The position numbers were made by a program, and so were the translations under genes. From Pictodentalium vernedei (lineage: Eukaryota > Mollusca > Scaphopoda > Dentaliida > Dentaliidae): a DNA stretch of 64,000 nt. The DNA is taken from positions 531,424,971 through 531,488,970 of the forward strand of contig CM062297.1 in assembly GCA_031216915.1 (NCBI GenBank), read 5' to 3'. This document shows positions 61,614-64,000 of this stretch, piece by piece (position 1 is the stretch's first letter; every line of letters starts with the position of its first letter). The notes beneath the pieces are model-generated. The model was not told the DNA's origin. It did not search any database and saw only the letters and a program-made list of their open reading frames with translations.

Positions 61614-62636
61614 ATTTTTATACTGTACCAATGACCCAGACTTAGCTGGTGCTAACTCTTAAATGTCTAGGGCCAAACACAAATTTTGCCCCCAATCCCC
61701 AAAATTTGCATCAAAAACCGAAAATTACATGTCCTATATGGTCCTCCATACTTTTACTCCACTGCACATGTGCAGTGTCAAGGAGGTCTCAAAATTGGCA
61801 CAATTATCATTCTTTGTTTGGCCCTAAAATCAGTAACATGTCACTGATATTTGTGCTTGTAAATCTCAGTTTAAATGATGCCAGACACATAATTTTGAGA
61901 GAAATGGTGGATCTAAGGATGAAATAAAGGATGAGAGGAAGAAACAGTGGCAGAATGTGTTCAGAGCTGTAACTTATAATTTTTTTTACGAAATTATTTC
62001 ATGTTCCCTAACTTCGAGGCATGAGCCTTATGTTGTCATTCTGGCTATGAACTTACCATTGTTTGTTCAGTGTTTCCTCTCTCCCTTTCCTTAATAACCC
62101 CCTTGCTATTCTCCCATGCTTTTGGCATAATTTTGGAATTTTTTCTTACTAAAATTTCTTGGGAGTTTTGGCTTGGTAACAGAATGATTATTCTGTTTTT
62201 CCCCAAGTTTACGTCCTCACCCTTGGGTGTTTAGGCGTTGTTTTCTGCATCTACCATCTGATGTACTGCAGTTTCTTCTCTGGAAGCCTTTGTTTTACAT
62301 CGGATAGTGTTTAAATTGGTTACTGATTTTGGGCCATGGTTTCAGTGCTTGGAGTCATGACTCCGGTTTCTGTTCACTTTTGCTTATGTTGACAATGGTT
62401 ACTTCTGATAGTGATTACTTGTCTTCTATTAGTTCTGCTCATAGCCAGATACATTAATATTGTCCGGAAGTGTTGCATTAATTTTTAAAAATGTTTTAAA
62501 AAAAATTTTGTCCACACTTAAGACTTTTTTGGGATCCATTTGGGCTCATTGTTCTTGGGCTCTTCTGAAAATTTTTCCAAAAATTTTTTTTTTTAAATTA
62601 TTTTTTTGAAATGTTATAATGGATTATATTTTATCA
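61614..62636 (+). mobile_element. DIRS element copy 6, 5' fragment
   Basis: Left ITR (61614 to about 61815) and 5' leader, ending just before the gag start. The match to the other leaders fades at about 62636. The NRF-1-like palindrome reads ctgcacatgtgcag, with both CpG changed in a way expected from methylated-CpG decay. No coding sequence or right end is present. Confidence 0.85.
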
Positions 62637-62793
62637 CATGACTATTGTAAAGTTCAATGAAAAAGTCCATCTGATATTCTTCTATGTGAGAACACGTGTA
62701 ATATGACCTGCAGGGATTTTCATTGGCTGAATTTTAAGCCTCATCACCTAATTAATATTCATATTGTACCACTCCATTGTTTACAAACAAAAC
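62637..62793. other. Upstream region of small ORF
   Basis: Contains gattttcattggctgaattt, a CCAAT-like context, and cctaattaatattcat. No further signal was found. Confidence 0.3.
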
Positions 62794-62973
62794 ATGTCGC
62801 GTGTACTTAACTATCGAGTGAACGAAATTGTGAAAATAGATGGAAAAGGAGAGGGGGAAATTGTTAAGATCATTGATTCCACAAAAGGCTTGTTATACAC
62901 TGTCATTACGTGTACACTCCATATAAAAAAAATATCCCAATATCGACTGAGTGTGTTATGTATGATTATATAA
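62794..62973 (+). CDS. Hypothetical small ORF or first exon
   Basis: From the Met in aacATGtcg the frame reads MSRVLNYRVNEIVKIDGKGE, then GEIVKIIDSTKGLLYTV. This part has the charged, varied composition of real protein and resembles a small beta-barrel opening such as KOW/Tudor-like domains, though this is only an impression. The following codons (HIKKISQYRLSVLCMII) look random, so the exon may end near residue 40. No family was recognised and no confident splice donor was found. Confidence 0.2.
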   Translation: MSRVLNYRVNEIVKIDGKGEGEIVKIIDSTKGLLYTVITCTLHIKKISQYRLSVLCMII

Positions 62974-64000
62974 CAGCAGGTATTTACTCACTAATCAGTG
63001 TTGATTGGGAAAACACCTCGCAATTTACATAATAAGTTCTCTTCACTAAATCCTTTTTCTGTGCCTGAAATATTTTTGGGGGGAATTTTCTGTATTAAAA
63101 AAATCCTTTAAATGCGAAAATCAGTCCAATAATTCATGTTTTGTGTTGTAATAAATCTTGAAAAAAAATGCGAATTTTGACGATCCCGTGATGCAGTGTG
63201 GCTCTTCCATCTATTGGATTTACATGACATAAAATAGTCTGAACTCGCTTAATCGAGGTCATTGTTGATTCTGAACCGAAACTTGATAAGCTCTAAATAT
63301 CTAAAGTTTCAACTAATGAAGTCTCGTATTTGTAGCTAATATCATTGGACTCGAGACCGCGCAAGCACTAAATTTCAGGAGATTTTAAAAATGTTTCCCT
63401 GTGAATATTTTTATATTTGGGGATGTGATATGATTATACATAACAAGTGTTTTGTTTCTTTTAACATTTTCTTCGGGATCAACAACAAACAAAGGATTTA
63501 ATTTAACACGCCACTGAACAGAAGTAACAAATTGAGCTTTATTGTATACTGGTGTGTCATATCTTCAACACCTTTTCTAAGGCTAATTTACATTATCTGT
63601 CAAAGGGCCGAAGCATTTGACGCATCTATTGAAAAGAAAACCCATGCTGGCTGGGAAGAATTATTATTACCAAAACACCAACATACATATGACAGCGTCT
63701 AGCCAAAATGTTATCAGTCTACCCAGTTTCCAGCCACAAAAATAAAAATACTATTTCCAAGAAAAAACGTACCAAATGCTAGGAAGATAAACCCGGTGAT
63801 CCAATAGTCTCCACAGGCCTACAGGACCAGGTGGCACCTGCAAGATAAATTCTTTAATAACAACTAAAAATTTGAAATTTTTTGTCTCAAAACAGAGCTT
63901 GGGACCCCTCAGTGGAACGACTCAGTATCCACTAGCTCGTTCCAATGAAGGGTCATAAGCCATGTTTTTGAAACAAAAACTTAAACATAATAAAATTTGA
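62974..64000. other. Single-copy-like DNA with a terminal fold-back
   Basis: No gene seen. Near the edge, gcttgggacccctcagtgga (63897 onward) pairs with 63937-63960 (20 of 24 bases) to form a hairpin with a ~16-base loop. Confidence 0.5.

Overview
The window looks like repeat-dense nuclear DNA from a marine invertebrate, most likely a mollusc (possibly a bivalve). The reasons are an AT-rich background, several elements built as 'tetranucleotide microsatellite plus a ~160-170 bp tandem core' (the architecture of the bivalve pearl/HINE elements), a tRNA-derived SINE, and a large load of DIRS and Ty3/gypsy retrotransposons. No complete host gene is visible. The only host-gene candidates are one well-formed isolated exon (12499-12586) and a short reading frame (62794-62973), and I could identify neither. 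There are no bacterial features.

Layout. 1-3353: decayed right part of a DIRS element (copy 0). 3354-4091: remnant of a tandem-core element. 4092-9020: a ~330-370 bp dimeric satellite interrupted by a hAT-like element (5425-6187) and a HINE/pearl-like element (6421-8402), which itself carries a SINE. 9021-13195: single-copy-like DNA with a Helitron-like element, a hAT-like element, a candidate exon and a fold-back. 13196-45057: a tandem Ty3/gypsy array on the minus strand, LTR1 - internal - LTR2 - internal - LTR3. It contains three full-length DIRS elements on the plus strand (16138-23253, 27941-35065, 35140-42254). 45058-46690: a broken third gypsy internal fragment plus two tandem-core elements. 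46690-49121: DIRS copy 5 (decayed, same subfamily as copy 0). 49122-52496: single-copy-like DNA with two related near-perfect palindromes. 52497-59429: DIRS copy 4 (decayed). 59430-61613: a ~130-180 bp repeat array. 61614-62636: the 5' end of DIRS copy 6. 62637-64000: single-copy-like DNA.

How the parts work. The DIRS elements have inverted terminal repeats (ITRs), a gag-like ORF with a Cys/His-rich N-terminus, reverse transcriptase (RT) - RNase H (RH), and a tyrosine recombinase (YR). They also have an internal complementary region (ICR) that spells out the junction of the two element ends, which is the hallmark of circle-mediated DIRS replication. Copy 2 is open in all three frames and sits in a site whose empty version is preserved in the neighbouring duplicate, so its ends and its lack of target duplication can be read directly. 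The gypsy units have lost RT and protease. They keep the primer binding site, polypurine tract, LTRs, the integrase C-terminus and, unusually, an intact SGNH-hydrolase-like ORF in the env position.

The most interesting points are: (1) the last three bases of the DIRS right end differ between copies but always match the three bases at that copy's own ICR junction; (2) the SGNH ORF sits in a gypsy element behind a splice-acceptor-like sequence; (3) the order of insertion and duplication events in the 32-kb nested array can be reconstructed.
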